Assembly: GCF_000516985.1 (NCBI RefSeq)
Contig: NW_006917103.1
Location: 1,178,001 to 1,242,000 of the forward strand
Length of the DNA stretch: 64,000 nucleotides
Direction of reading: 5' to 3'
Source of the DNA: Pestalotiopsis fici W106-1
Taxonomy: Eukaryota; Ascomycota; Sordariomycetes; Amphisphaeriales; Sporocadaceae
Positions 32,181-45,329 of this stretch are shown here, piece by piece. Below the pieces are notes generated by a model, which saw nothing but the letters and a program-made list of their open reading frames with translations, did not search any database and was not told the origin of the DNA. Position 1 is the stretch's first letter; each line of letters opens with the position of its first letter. The translations under genes were made by a program, and so were the position numbers.

Positions 32181-34271
32181 TCACACTGCCGATAGTTTGA
32201 TCGTTTCCGGATCAGCTCGCGATTGCTCCCTTTCTTTGCTGATTTTCTTGATATTCTTGTGTTCTATGGCAAACGAAACGAGCAAAGCCAGCCCAGAAGC
32301 TGTAATTGGGAGAATATATGTGTCATGAAGGGCATTCATGTAGACTTGGCGAAGTTGATTATAGATCTGCTCGGATCCTGCCAAAGCGCGAAGATTGTAT
32401 GCGCCAGCGCGGACGAGGACTTCCCCGGGAATGGTTGGCGTAAGGGCCTGCCCATATGTTTTGAGTTGATTAATAAATACAGTTTGACCAATGGACAGAC
32501 TGAGGGCACTGTATTGATGGTTAGCTACCGTTACTTGGTCTGTGTAATGATTGTACTTACGCCCCAAGCTGGAACATGAACTGAAATGCAGCTATAATCC
32601 GGTCAGCACATTAATTGGGGATAGATACCATCAGTAGCCTACCGTTTCCAGTTGGCACGTTATCTTCACTAGTAGTAAATGTTATCTTCTGTTCTGTAAG
32701 CTGGTGGGGCAAGTTCACTCACGTTAGAATTGCCTGAACAATTGTGTATGGCAGGTTTATTGCAAGGCCGACTCCGACACCGCAAACCACAAGAAATACG
32801 GCCCACAAGGCTGTGGATGTACCAAGGTCTAGGTAAAGAAACAGACCAGATCCAACAATTCCAATACAGGTTCCAACAATTATGAATGGGAGCTTTGCGA
32901 GCTTCATTAGTATACTTGCGCATGCTCTCTGACATATAAGGAGAAACATACATAATATCCCAACATTGTGACCAACGCACCCGACAGGACGACAGCAAAG
33001 ATCTGAGGTATCGCGAGAGCCAGGAATTGAACACCACTTTGCGTCGCTGTCGATTCTTTTACCGCCTGAAAGTATATCGGAATATAGTATCCATACTGTC
33101 GAGATGTGAGATACTCTGATGACTCTCTTCCACCAAAGTTGAGGGCAATACGTACGAGATAAGAAGGCATGGCCGAGAAGAAACTGAATATTGCTGTTGC
33201 GACCATTGATCGCTGCTTCAGAAGCCACAAGGGCAAGGTTGCGTCTACTCCTTGCTTCCATTGCATGAAGGCGAAGAGGCCTAGGAAAAGTGGAAAGGCA
33301 ACGAGTAGGCCGATAACTGTAGCCGAGTTCCATGGCATGGTTTGACCACCCCACTGAAGCGCCAAAAGAATACATACAACGGCTGAAATGATGAATAGAG
33401 AGCCCAGCGGATCCATCTTCATCAGCTTTTGGGTGAACGTCATTGAATCAAAGGTCTTGTCTCGCGAGCCTTCTGGCACATGGAAGAGGAAGAATATCAG
33501 AACAAGAACGACTGCTCCGATTGGTACATTGCTAGCACAGATCAGTAAAGAAGAAGCTTGTTGATAGAAACTTTTGCTCACATCCAGAAGCACCAACGCC
33601 AAGTGACATGGTCTGTAAACGCACCACCAATGACGGGCCCGATACATACAGAGACTGCAAAAGTACTGGTGACAATACTAATACACAGCGGGCGCTGTTC
33701 TAGCCGTACAGACTTGGTGATGATGGCAAGCGCTCCCTGAAACAGTCCTGCGGCGCCAGCTCCAGCAATGGCACGTCCCACAATGAAGACGGCCGATGTG
33801 GGCGCTGCTGCACATAGTATGGAACCAACTGGTTCTTTGGTTAGCCCAAGGCACACTTCTATCCTCGTTGGTGGACTTTTGAATACCTTCAAATATCATG
33901 ACACAGGTCATGAAAACCGCCTTGACGTTCACGAACTGATACACTTTTCCAAAGGTGGGTTGAAAGGCGGTGATGGTCAGAAGATAGCCGCTACCGTACC
34001 AGGCGATATCGTCAAGAGACTGGAACTCAGTTGTGATGCTCGGCACCGCGGTTCCAATAATGGTTGCATCGAGCGCCATGACAAAAACACCACAAAAGAG
34101 ACTCGATATCAACAAGATGAATTGCAAGCGATTATTGTCCTCTTTGCCCTTGGTCTTCATTGTGCCCCCCGTATCAGAAGCATGAGAATTCTGGGGGTCA
34201 TGACTTTCAGGCTCATGGTGACTCTCTGATTGTGTTGAGGACATCGCCTCAGTCACAGTCTTCGAATCCAT
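32181..34271 (-). CDS. MFS efflux transporter, DHA14 family, eight exons
   Basis: Exons on the complement: 34271-33887, 33828-33582, 33531-33156, 33095-32952, 32901-32723, 32668-32643, 32591-32561 and 32508-32181. The seven introns are 50-60 nt with GT...AG ends and phases that all match, giving 571 residues. Two exons are only 26 and 31 nt. Landmarks are 'MALDATIIGTAVPSITTEF', 'GRAIAGAGAAGLFQGAL', motif C '[30 protein letters not shown]' and the late helix 'GNAAFQFMFQLGAALSLSIGQTVF'. It should export small molecules across the plasma membrane. It is a distant paralogue of the pump at 2.3 kb, but that gene has one intron. Its neighbours suggest a role in a P450-rich cluster. Confidence 0.93.
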
Positions 34272-35682
34272 ATCCTGATGGCTGGCTTGGACTACAGACC
34301 TCTTGGAACTTGAAGCGGGTGTTGTGTCTAGAGGACTAATTGAGTATTATGATTGTAAGTGGAGGGTGAGAAGTCAATAGATCCTGCGGCGCTAAACGCG
34401 TCGTAGCGACCGGTATAAACAAGGGGGAGAGGCAAATATTCTACTATGGTGGTCTCTAGCTGTTGGCAGATGAGATGAGTTTTATTTAAAATATCGCTGT
34501 GCATCCGCACCCGGTCATTTCACCAACAATGGACAGCCCCCTCACGCGTCGTTGGAGAATGGATAGGCAATTTCAAACCTTTTTTCTCTAGCCGCATGAA
34601 TTGACTTTGAGATGCTGTACTTGGGGTACTTGCCTTATTGATCACTGCGCACTGTCTAGGACTTTTGGCAGTTGGTACTACAGCGTCGCAATTGGACGGT
34701 ACTTGCATGTGTCGGGTGTGCGGGATAGGCCTACACCCACTGTAAGTCATGAAATTCAGGGCGTTGTTGCTACCAACCTTTAATGTATGTACCCTTGCTG
34801 GTGGCAAGCCAACCGATTGTGTACTAGGCAACCATAGCTGATCGATCTTTAGCGATATCCGTCCAGCCTTATGGCCAGTCACAACCTATAGAGAGGCAGC
34901 ATGTAATCCACGACTAAAAATAAATATGCCGGTATCCATTCACGACTTGGGTTCAATTTGATAAGCAAAACTGCCAAAGTGTGCCTGGTGCATCATTTGC
35001 CGATCAGTGAGTGGAGTGCCTGGGCCCTGATCTGCCGCGTTGTATTTTCGGTGTGTGGCTTTTTGGGGGCTTTTGGGGGCTTTTTGGGGTCTCCAAATGC
35101 CGCGGTTCGTCGGGTCGGATCCTATCAATTGTTTCAGCGCAAGCTGACGTCTTCATTAGGTAGCACTGATTGACCATTAATCCAGTTCAGGCATATCGCA
35201 CAGGATGACGCATTTCCCATTCAGCTGGCTTAATGAGTAAGATTGTTTCATTCTCTTGTGCGCCCGCCGTGGCGACATTTCAGAGATGCCTGTTGGAAGA
35301 AGTCTCTGCGCATATTGCCATAGCTCTCTCGGGTATTGAAAACCAAGTTTTTTTTTCATTGATCAATGCCAAGTTGCGAAGAGGGAGGGGGCAAAATATG
35401 AATGAATGAATGACGAAAAGGATTCAGTGTTCCAGGAACGAATCATTTGAATACATGCTTACGCTACGGAAGTGGATGGTTGTATTGGAAAGGAAACTCT
35501 TCTATAGTATAATTGAAATAGGCATTTGCCTTGAATCAATTTGTGTTCCAAAACGAAACAACATCTACTATAATCTAAATGTAATAGAAACTTGGAGTCT
35601 TGTCTAGTAAGGAAAACTTCTGTAGATATCCAACGACCCAGAGAATCCCAACATATCAAACTTGATGTCCTTTCACGGTAAA
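34272..35682. other. Intergenic region with a G-tract tandem repeat
   Basis: 1.4 kb without supported gene between the start of the MFS gene and the end of the P450 gene. It contains a short tandem repeat (CTTTTGGGGG units) at 35059-35089. Confidence 0.5.
35059..35089. repeat. Tandem repeat of a 10-11-bp CTTTTGGGGG unit
   Basis: Three adjacent copies of C-T(4-5)-G(4-5). On this strand it has three G-tracts, one short of the usual four for a quadruplex. Confidence 0.6.
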
Positions 35683-37530
35683 TTATGATCTTCTTTTCAT
35701 TTGAACTACAATTGGCTGTTTTGGCATAGAGATACCAAAACCATAGTTGCGCGTACCAGAGTCAAGTTCCGTGGTGAGAACTTCAATGTCGAACTCTCTA
35801 CTGAAAAGAGCAGTAGAGAAGGCCATGACATTCTTGGCTAGGAACCGCCCTGGGCAGACTAGGTGACCGCCTGCGCAAGTTAGTAAACGTCTTGACGGTC
35901 GGCTTCACTTTTATTGGATCGACTTACCTCCGTATGGAATCCATGAGCCCTCCAAACCTTTCAACGAAAAGTATGGCTTTCCGTCTTCCTGCTGCTCATA
36001 TTGAGACTCTCGGGGCACCAGTCTGCTTGGCCCGCTGGACGGATCAGCTGGATCAACGATGAACCTCTCAGCCCAGAACGAGTCGAGTGGATGCAAGCCA
36101 TCTTTGGTGTTCCAAAACTCATTGTCCCTATGTGCCATGTCGGAGTTGACGAGGCCAAGGGCTCCCTTAGGAAGCCAATATTTCCCAAGGGAAACATTCT
36201 CCAATGGTGAGCTGACAATTGTCAATGTCTGGACATAGAGCCGGAGGGTTTCTGCATAAATTGAAGAAAGAAGTGGGCTTTTGGATAGATCTTTCAGATT
36301 GGCATCGATAAGAGGTCCCTGTGTGACCCTTGATGTAACATCTGCTCTGACGCGATCCGTAAGTGTCGCATCTTGGCTGACGTGAACCACCATCAGCGCC
36401 GATGCCGCGACGATATTGGATAATGACCTAGCTAGCAGTCAGCGAGTATTCATTCATGAATTGTATTGCGTGGTACCTACGCCCAGGCGACCCCAAGGTC
36501 ACCAGCTGCCAAGCTGTCTTCGTCCCCAATCTTGTGAAGCGCCTCTTGACGCTGTCTCATCCACTCCGAGCCCCAAAAGGGATCCTCATCACCATCAGGG
36601 CCAATGCTAGACTCAGTGTAGTGCTCTCTTGCGTATGCATACCACCGCTTAAAGTGCGAATGAAGGCGCCGCCGGACTGCATAAGCTTTTGGAATGATGA
36701 ACTTTGGGACGCCCTTGGCAAGCCATGGGAACCAGTGCTCGAACTCGAAAAGATCGTCCATGAAGGTTGGGTTAAGGCGGGTTAGGTTCGGTCCAAAGAT
36801 GGTCGTAATGATGGCCAATCCTACAGTGTGGTGCATAAACTTGTGAAAGTCGTCGATCTTGATACTGCCCTCGTCTGTCGAAGAGAGCTGCTGCTGTACC
36901 TGGGACACGAGAATCTTCTTGAATCTTTGAAGCTTGGGATCAAATCCAGATCCTGTCAAAGCCTTGTCTATCCCATTGCTGAGTATACGGTGCATGCGGT
37001 TCTCGGGTAAAACGTGACTTCCGGGATAAGGCTTAGGAAAAGGCCCCGAGTTATCCGCAGCGTATAGAGACAGGGTCTTTTGTTTCATTCCGAACATGTA
37101 TTTGCATGCAAACACGTGAACCTTGCCAGCACACATTGACGCTGATTTCTTCCAGACTTCTTTGACTGTATCACGATCTTGGAAAAGATATACATCGCAG
37201 TGCGGAGCAACACCAATTCTCGACGAGGTCAGCCGCCCATTATGGGATCTATGATAATCAGTACTCAGATTGAAGTCAAAAGAAGGGCTAAACTCACGTG
37301 GCACGGTGGAGAAATCCGGTGGTGTCCCATAGCAATTGCAATAGTATCCCCAGATACGGGACATATGTAGGGTGTCTGGGTGGAAGCTGTTCCTTCGTCT
37401 GCTCCGCTCTGGCTCTGTGGGATTCACGAACGTCGTGTGCATAGTTGACTGCGACAGCGATGGCAAATAGAATACATAATGCAAAGAGTGTGATTTTAGG
37501 GGTTAAAACTTCAAAAAGAGACGAAAGCAT
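35683..37530 (-). CDS. Cytochrome P450 (CYP7/CYP8-like class), first of a related pair
   Basis: Four exons on the complement: 37530-37298, 37248-36481, 36427-35928 and 35870-35683. The introns are 49, 53 and 57 nt, giving 562 residues. An N-terminal membrane anchor (PKITLFALCILFAIAVAV) is followed by a Pro-rich hinge (LPPRHPTYVPYLG). The K-helix ExxR is 'YAETLR', and the heme ligand is Cys506 in 'IPYGGGHLVCPGRFLAKN'. Tyr in place of the usual Phe before GGG, and the His-Leu-Val before Cys, are features seen in sterol 7-alpha-hydroxylase/prostacyclin-synthase-like P450s. The I-helix region is 'AWASLSNIVAASA' without a canonical AGxDT, as in that group. An ER-bound enzyme of unknown substrate, related to the P450 at 46.4 kb. 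Confidence 0.92.
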
Positions 37531-39651
37531 GATGTCGAACAAAAAACAGAATCTTCAAGATTGAACTTCTAGACGTTGAGGCTTGATGAACACTATGAAA
37601 GTCTTTCCTCGCAGGAGGAGCAACATAGTGGTAATACTTATATAAAGTGGGTAGTCAGGTACTGCCAAATAACATTACCACCATGCTTACACATGACATG
37701 TTCCATACACGTACTTCGAGTCCTATTCGGTAAATGCTATGAATTGTAACAAGAGCTGCGCCACTTGAACTTGAAAGTGTTGCTCCTATTTTCACGCCCA
37801 AGTAAGACTGGTCCGTTGACCTTGCCCATTACATTATTGGCCTTTGAGGAATACACCAATGCCGTCTGCCATCTTCGCCCTGGAACGAATTGGAATCTAG
37901 ATGCGATGTTGATGTACCACGGGATTTTCCACCTCAAATTTTCCGCCCCTACATATACGCGGTCCTTCCCACTACGGGATTGTTCTTATCGTGGCTATTG
38001 GTGCGCCTTATACTGAGCTGTTCAGTCCTTTGAAACCCAAGGCGATATGCTATTCAGGTCTTTGTCATTCTGCCAATCAGTGTACGAGTATTGTGACAGG
38101 CACCAAGCAGCACTGTTGCATCCATATTGGCCCATAGGGCTGATCAAGGGCTAGCAGGTTTCCCGACATGGAGGCATTGATCTATTCTGGGTGACGACCC
38201 CCCAGTCAATCCGGTTTCGTTTGCAGATATACTAAATGGTACTTGGAAGATGTGCTGTAGGTTCATGGTGGTTACAAACAGCAAGTCTGGCCAAGCCGCG
38301 CTTACTTACGAGATTAGTCAGGTATCTACCCGTAATGTACCCCTGGCCGTGTGTACGTTATAGCCTACCTGGCTGGGAAGAGACGTCAAGAGTCAGTGGG
38401 GGCCCTTCTTTCAGCCTTTCCAACAACTGCAAATGCACTGGTCGTTTGTCGGACCGAATATGATCAGATCCAACAATCGAGCGATTCTGGCTGTCGGCAC
38501 ACGCACAGTGCGTATCGGAGGATTGGGGCACCGACTAATGTACCTATCAATTCATGTCTTGGAGACAACAGGCCTGCAGCCCTTTGCTTGTCTCTGGGCG
38601 TAACACCGCCCCCAACACCACCCACCCACCCCTTCCCTCTCGCCCCTGTCTTTAGACGGCCTGCCAGCCTGCCTCTGCTTACGTGGGGCGTTTCTTGACA
38701 TGGCAGCAATCAGCACTCATGTCGTACAGGTTTAAGCCCATTCAAAGTTGGTTGGTTGGTTGGTTGGCAAAGGAACAACACCAACGATACGAGGTTGCAT
38801 TCAGGATGAGCAACTCACATATGCTAATTCACCTTGGCACTCGTGCCACACCCCGGCTTCGAGTGATGGATCGCATGATAATGTACGTAGCCTCACAGAT
38901 AGTATGGCAAGCTGCAAATGTAGTTCAGAGTAAGGCTCTGAGTGTGCACTTTAGCTCCTTCATACTACATTAGGTAGCAGCGGCTCGGACCGGTAAGGCG
39001 GCTTTGAAGGCCTGGTGGGGGGTGGGCGAGAGCACGCGGGGGTTTAGGGGGTTTTGATCTGGGGACTTCTAAGTTCTGGGGCTGCATGGAGACTGCCTAC
39101 CTAACCTAGGCCTGAATACATTACCAAGTTCGGATCAGGCCACCAAGATCAGCGCTTGAGCGCGGGACAGGGACTTTTAGCCCCCCTGGGGACTTTCAGT
39201 CTACCCAACGGGTGGGGCCAAAGCATATATAATGTACCTACCTTGGAGACAGACATGCGAAAGACATGTTGGCTAGGCAAACGACGAGGGGTTCCCGCCT
39301 GATTGGCTGTCATCTGCATACATCAATTTAACCTGTCGCAAGACAACAAACAGCAAAAAAGGCCTTTTCGATAACCTTATGCAATCAACAATGAACATGA
39401 GCAAGGCCCTTTTGGCTCTTGTGTGACAAATTGTTAGAGACCATAGACTAGACCCTGGGGTTGGTTTCTAGGCTTCATATTGCGCCAAGTGGTTTTTGTC
39501 TCTCACCTCTCTCTCATTTGCAACCTACAACATCACCAATTCCACGAGGGCTGAGAAACAACCGGACCTACCTGAGTTCTTCCCCTCTCCCTCTTCACCC
39601 ATTACTTCGATACGGCCAATCCACGATCACTCGCCCAAGATTACTAGAAAC
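37531..39651. other. Intergenic region
   Basis: 2.1 kb between two divergent P450 genes. It contains a (GTTG)5 microsatellite at 38747-38767, C-rich and G-rich tracts (38600-38640, 39010-39060) and a CATATATAAT stretch near 39222. No gene supported. Confidence 0.5.
38747..38767. repeat. (GTTG)n microsatellite
   Basis: Five tandem GTTG units in non-coding DNA; a likely length-variable marker. Confidence 0.8.
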
Positions 39652-41433
39652 ATGCTGAGGCCCATTCTACTCGCAGCAATTGCGCTGCTCGCCACCTACC
39701 TGTACAACAAGCTGCGCTACAAGCGTTTGACGCAGCACGCAAAGTTACCGCAGCTGCCTCCAAGCTTGTTACTCGGCCACCTGAAGACTCTCGATAAGCT
39801 GATCAAGCGTGGCCCAGCAGACCGTCATCCAGGTACCTATTTTGCCCTGGGCCGGGTCCCACAATCCCTCATTCTCATCCGCCGTCGCCTAACCTGCAAT
39901 TAGATGTCATGTTCTCCGAGATGCACGAATCCCTTGGCAGTCCGCCTCTGATGTTCGTTGACCTCCGACCAGTCAACCGCCCCATGGTGCTCGTCAGCTC
40001 CTACGAAGTTGCCGAACAGATCTCCAAAGCCTCTCAAGATTTCCCAACCAGCATTCCCAAGACAGACCTCAGCTACATGTCAAGTTTAACCGGGCCCACC
40101 TCCATCCTACATGCACATGGAGATGAGTGGAAAGCTCTTCGCAAGAGATACAACCCGGCTTTTGCCCCGCAGCATCTCATGACGCTCTTGCCATGCATCG
40201 TTGACAGGATCCCGAAATTCATTCAGCACCTCGATACTTTGGTGAAGACCGGCAATGAATTTGCCATGGTCAGTCTTGTCACAAATCTTACTTTCGATAT
40301 CATTGGTGCAGTGGTTATGGACGTCGACCTCGAAGCTCAACCAGAGGACCCATCTCAGCAAGGCGAGCTGGTGCGCCTCTATGTTGAGCTCTACAGCACC
40401 TTTTGGGATGACAAGGCCAATTTCCCCTGGTGGATGATTCCCAAGACTACGATGAAGCGCAATCGCCTTGAAAAACGCGTCAATGTGCTCCTTGATGATA
40501 TGTTACGCCGCAAATTCGCAGAACACAAGACTCAAGGAAGCGACCAATCGCGGAGTATCTTGTCACTGAGTTTGCAAGACGCCACGGATCTGACACCAGA
40601 GCTTCTGAATGAGACGCGTGACCAAATCAAGACATTTCTACTAGCAGGTCACGATACTTCAAGCATTACACTCTCATGGGTATTTTATTGGCTCTCACGC
40701 AATCCACATGCCCTCAACGCTGTGCGCGAAGAGCTTGACAACCTATTGGGGCCTGATAGCGATCCGGAAACGATATACGCCAAGCTTCTTTCCCCTGATG
40801 GACCAGACCTGATACGCCGAATGTCGTATATTTCAGCCGTCCTCAAGGAGACTTTGCGCTTGCACCCACCCGCCGCCACGGCGCGCTACGTAAAGCAGGG
40901 GACTGGATTCACGGTACGCGCGCCAGATGGCAATGACTATTGTCTTGACGATATGATCATCTACAACTGCGAGGGTCTTATCCAACGCGATCCAACTGTC
41001 TACGGGGAGTCGTACTACTACTTTAAGCCTGAACGATGGTTGGTTGACGCGGCCAACTCCACTATCCCCGCTGGCGCATGGAGACCATTTGAACGGGGAC
41101 CGCGCAATTGCATTGGGCAAGACTTTGCCATGATTGAACTGCGCATCATCATTGCCATTGTCGCACGCCGATATGACTTTGTAAAGGTTGGGCTTGGGGA
41201 GCTCTCCTTTGATGGCAAGGGTCAGCCAATACTTAATGAGAATGGCATCCTGGTTGCCAAGTCAGAAGTGTACAGTGTGAGTATCTCTGCAATTTGTCTA
41301 TTTTTTTCTTTATTAAATTCAGGCTTCTGTGATGCAATGGCTAACATGATTTCTCATACAGACACGACAAGTGAATTCAAAGCCTGTAGACGGAATGAAG
41401 ATGAAGGTGAAGATGGCATCAAAGAGTCATTAG
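39652..41433 (+). CDS. Cytochrome P450, canonical I-helix type
   Basis: Three exons: 39652-39832, 39904-41276 and 41362-41433. The introns are 71 and 85 nt, giving 541 residues. The start is the ATG before a hydrophobic anchor (PILLAAIALLATYLY). The I-helix carries AGHDTSS at 308-314. The ExxR is 'LKETLR' (Glu376), the PERF-like motif is 'FKPERW', and the heme ligand is Cys463 in 'PFERGPRNCIGQDFAMIE'. The small last exon gives 'TRQVNSKPVDGMKMKVK', a typical P450 C-terminal beta-strand that would be lost if the intron were missed. RGPRNCIG recalls fungal CYP59/StcS-like monooxygenases, but the family number is not certain. ER-bound, hydroxylating an unknown hydrophobic substrate. Confidence 0.94.
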
Positions 41434-42248
41434 TGATACCCATTGTTATGTCAAGGTTCTTTAAACGCTTGCGTGGGAGTTTGAAACGAGTTTGGCGCTG
41501 TAATATACATTAGTTAGTCTTGTAATACTTCGTAGTAAATTAGACATTAATGAACCGCATAAAAGGTTGCTATTATCGAAAAGTTTTGTTATTCATGAGT
41601 ATATGACGCTTTTTGATACGGTTGCCATGTAAGGTACTTGAATCTTATTTGAAAGTGAGGTTATTCGTGGAACCAGTTGGTGTCTTTGCTTTCCACTCAG
41701 CAGTGGCTAGTGCCTGATACTCTGCCGATCGTGCCAAAAGGCCACGCTAAAATACACGCTACCGTTTCGTTTTCTACCACTAACCATGGTACACCACCAC
41801 CACCACCACTAACTAGCCTTTGTACTGGCAGACTTGAAATAAAGTTATATCGGCATAAAGTAGGACTAGTATTAGATGGAAGAGAATAACAAGACGATTT
41901 TAAAGCAAGTCGTATGATTATGATTGTCTTTAATTATTTTTTTATTTAGTCCGCAAGGAAATGATATCTTAGTGTCGTATTGAATAGCCCTTTTAGATTA
42001 ACTGATGAAATCTAATTGAGCTCTACCGTGGGGGAATATGGAGAAACAAGACAGTTGGGAACAATAGGCGGAGCAAGAGACGCATGAAGCCCTACCCATG
42101 ACCACAATTCTATACCTATGAGCCACATTGAAACCCACTGCCCATAAAAGCGTCTTGACAGGGGTTCTGTGGGACAATCCAAGGATAAGGATTAATAATT
42201 GGTGACATGGTTGGAAGGGCATTTATGGCATCGCCTACTGCGCACAAG
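41434..42248. other. Intergenic region
   Basis: 815 bp, A/T-rich, with a (CAC)6 run at 41792-41809. No gene supported. Confidence 0.5.
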
Positions 42249-44099
42249 CTACACTGCGGCTCCGGGTACACTGACAGAGTCACTGGTGCGGGGATGCGAT
42301 GGCGGGGGCGGGGAGCCCCAAGCCCTCTTGAGCTGGGCGTGGTAATCCTCATCGACCGAGTTGAGCTCTCCATACGTCCTCAACTCGGTCGTCGCGCCCG
42401 CATTATTCTCGCGACGGCTCAGGAGGGTCCTGAACCCAGTCCAATTCCCGAGATGAATCCTCGGCAGCTTGGGGAGCCGCCCCGGGTTGCCATTGTCGAT
42501 GGTCGAGCTCTCCGGGCCGGCCTTGAGTTCGTTGCTGCCGGCACCACCGTTGTCGATATCATACGACGACCCGCCGCCGCGGCGCCTGCTGCTCAAGTAG
42601 CGCCTGATGCTTGTCCAGGATGCTGCGCCGGCGCGCTTAAAGATGATGAAGCTCACGGGCATACAGTTGCAGACGACACCGACTTGGAGTTCCACGCCAC
42701 TATAGTGTTATAGACCAAGGTTAGTTCAGTAGCTTTGGACATGGCTATTTCGGGCCTTTTTGGGAGGGGGGGGTAGGGGGGNNNNNNNNNNNNNNNNNNN
42801 NNNNNNNNNNNNNNNNNNNNNNNNNNNNNNNNNNNNNNNNNNNNNNNNNNNNNNNNNNNNNNNNNNNNNNNNNNNNNNNNNGGGTTGCACGCACCCGAGG
42901 ACAATGTTTAGTGTCGAGTCCCACGTAAAGTCAATTGACCCACGTTGGGAGAAACGCGTGTATAAGGTACCAATGGAGCACGCTGTCGCCCTAAGAGCCC
43001 CCATCAATGTCAGTTTCTTTTCATTCTAGAGTTTGAGGAAATGGAGAGTCAAATGGGGTTTGGTGGCGTACAGAAATCCAGTGAGTAAGATTGCACAGAT
43101 ACCGACTCTGCGACGCCGCGACAGCCGCAAGTGCCAAATCAAATTGACTGGAAGGACAAGCACATATATATCGGACGCTGTGCTGAATACGCCTTGTGCA
43201 GCGGCCAGGTTCAGTTGGGGCCGATTGCAGTTGCTCTGACTTTGCAGTATGAGGAACTCGGGCGCGCTAATGGCCTTTGGCCATTGGCTGGATCGGCAGA
43301 AGATCGAAGTGGCTATGATACAGGCGCTGTATACAATTACTACCAGGACGATTCCGACCCATATCATAATTCTCATTGTCTTGTTCGTGCGGAAGAGCCG
43401 TAGATATAAGATGAGCAGCGACGACTTGAGAAGCATGGCACTGGCTGAATAGAGATCGGCTACTACAATAACACCCTAAGGCAAAATGCTACGTTAGTGA
43501 AAGGCAATCCATGTTTTATGACCACACAAGGAAGACAAAGAGAGAAAACGTAATCGGGCGTACCTCGATAAACTTTGGCGTGATTGCGCTGAGTGGAACA
43601 TTCCACATGTGCGGACCCAGAGGCGATCCGAGGACTACAGAAGGGATGAATAAAGTGACCAGAAACGCATTCGAGAATCATTGACAGTATACTGACCTGA
43701 CATTGTGACTGCGAAATAAGCTACTACGCTTGCCTGCACATTACGTTAATCGGTGCAAATGCAAATGACTCTTTGCCAACAGAGCCTACTTACTGTGGCC
43801 GCGACGGCGAGATCTAGACCCCCATGTTGTTAGTTCTTGACCAAGGTGGGACGAGTAGGTGTCCATAGTTTGTATGTAGGTAGCGTACAATCATCAGCTC
43901 CAATGGATCGAGTAATCCACAAACGTGTATATAGTCGCGAGGCTATTCCAACTATCATAAACGGGAATAGTATCCCCAAGACTACCCTACCAGCGGGAGC
44001 GATCGAGTAGGGATTTTCAAAATTCGGCGTCACGCCGGCCGGCGCCGGGATCGCGGGAATAGTGTCGAGAATCGACGGATCAACGGGCATCTGATCCAT
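42249..44099 (-). CDS. PTH11/rhodopsin-like membrane receptor, interrupted by an assembly gap
   Basis: Seven exons on the complement: 44099-43889, 43813-43794, 43733-43697, 43634-43564, 43475-43072, 42990-42895 and 42699-42249. The phases close to 429 residues. One exon is only 20 nt and one 37 nt. The fold shows seven predicted helices: 'GRVVLGILFPFMIVGIASRLYTRLW', 'GADDYLAVAAT', 'HMWNVPLSAITPKFIE', 'SAMLLKSSLLILYLRLF', then 'ATACSIGTLYTRF' and 'DFTWDS...GGVELQVGVVCNCMP'. These are landmarks of the fungal PTH11-related rhodopsin-like family, without a CFEM domain. The tail is cytosolic and Arg/Gly/Ser/Pro-rich. The last intron (42700-42894) contains the 100-N gap, so its true length is unknown, but both splice sites are visible. 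A surface sensor role is inferred. Confidence 0.85.
42782..42881. other. Assembly gap of exactly 100 N
   Basis: The run is exactly 100 N, the usual placeholder for a gap of unknown length. It is flanked by G-rich homopolymers on the left (GGGAGGGGGGGGTAGGGGGG near 42763). It falls in the last intron of the receptor gene. Confidence 0.95.
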
Positions 44100-45290
44100 T
44101 GCGTCTGATTTCACTCACTGGAATCAGCTTACAATGCGACGAGTGGTTCTTGCCAGAAAGAGGCACGGAATAAAATCAAAGATTTTATCGAGAAGAGAAA
44201 ACCCCCAGATTATGGTGTTTCTAGGACATGAAGGGCAAAGTGGATGTATCTTTTGTTTAGTCAACGCGCCCTTCCCCACAGCGCTTTTGTTGGTCTTATA
44301 CGACCACTGCAGCACAGTTTTCTTTTTGTGTGAGGCCAAGACTGGGTGGTCTTGGTGGTGTCCTTCCATCAGCACATATGTAGTCATCCTCAGCTGTGCA
44401 TTATCAAGTTGACTCGATCCTATCATTGGTGCCATTCCAAGGGTCCGCATTGGACCTTTGGTCAGCAAGGCTGCATAAGGTTCGCAGAGGGATTCCATTA
44501 CAGATACTTTAACGGTACATTCGGTGTACAGTCTGTGACTTTTACAAGAAGCTGACAAGTTTCAGCGGGAGGATCCCTGTTCATGCCGCCCTTACAAGAG
44601 CCGTCTGTGGGAGACGAACAAATGAGAATATCAAGTACGTGCTACCAGGCTGCATGCTCGGCATGCATGTCAGCAATAATAGATCTAGGCATACAGCCCA
44701 TCCTAGTAATGTTCGCTGTCTCGCTCAGTGGGTATGGTATGTATTTACGGCTCTCGCCGCGCCCCCAAATAGCCTGCAGCCAACAGCTGAGCGCTGATTT
44801 GCCATTCGGCAATGTTGTGCACCAACGTGGGCATCGAGTGTAAGGCATCAAATGGAAAAATAATACATCAATGCCGCCCACCTCTACCGTGCGTATGTAA
44901 TCTTTAGCTGTGACAAAAGGGCAAAAGTGCCGGTACCGCCCCCAAGCACCACGTATCTCCAAGACATGGTTCCTCCCCTCCCCCACTATGCAGTGTAGCT
45001 CGGGTAGCATCTCGTTGGTCCAGTTGTTCGATGCAGCTGGGGTGTACCTTTATCTCATCTGTCTAAGTCGCCATGTCACGGGCAGCAAGCCACTCACCAG
45101 CGGGATGGTATTCAGGCCCTATCAGGGTAGTGATGCATGCATGTGCTGAGAAATGTAATCGTGTGAGCAGCCTCACGTAACCATACCCAGCAAATAGGAT
45201 TGTCTATTCTTTGCCTGTTTCGCAATGATGAACACTGGTCGGTACGACACACCACTTCATTTCTGACATCGATTTGGAGCATCAAAGACA
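44100..45290. other. Intergenic region
   Basis: 1.2 kb upstream of the receptor gene without a supported gene or repeat. Confidence 0.45.
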
Positions 45291-45329
45291 ACATGTTCCA
45301 ATATAAGCCAATTGAAATAACTAGTCTGG

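Noticed and set aside
41792..41809. (CAC)n run as coding His tag-like or CRISPR-like repeat
   Set aside because: A simple trinucleotide run in non-coding DNA; no spacer structure.
42249..42695. A separate small gene for the receptor's last exon
   Set aside because: The acceptor at 42700 and the donor at 42894 join it in frame to the membrane part, and the helix motif continues across the gap.
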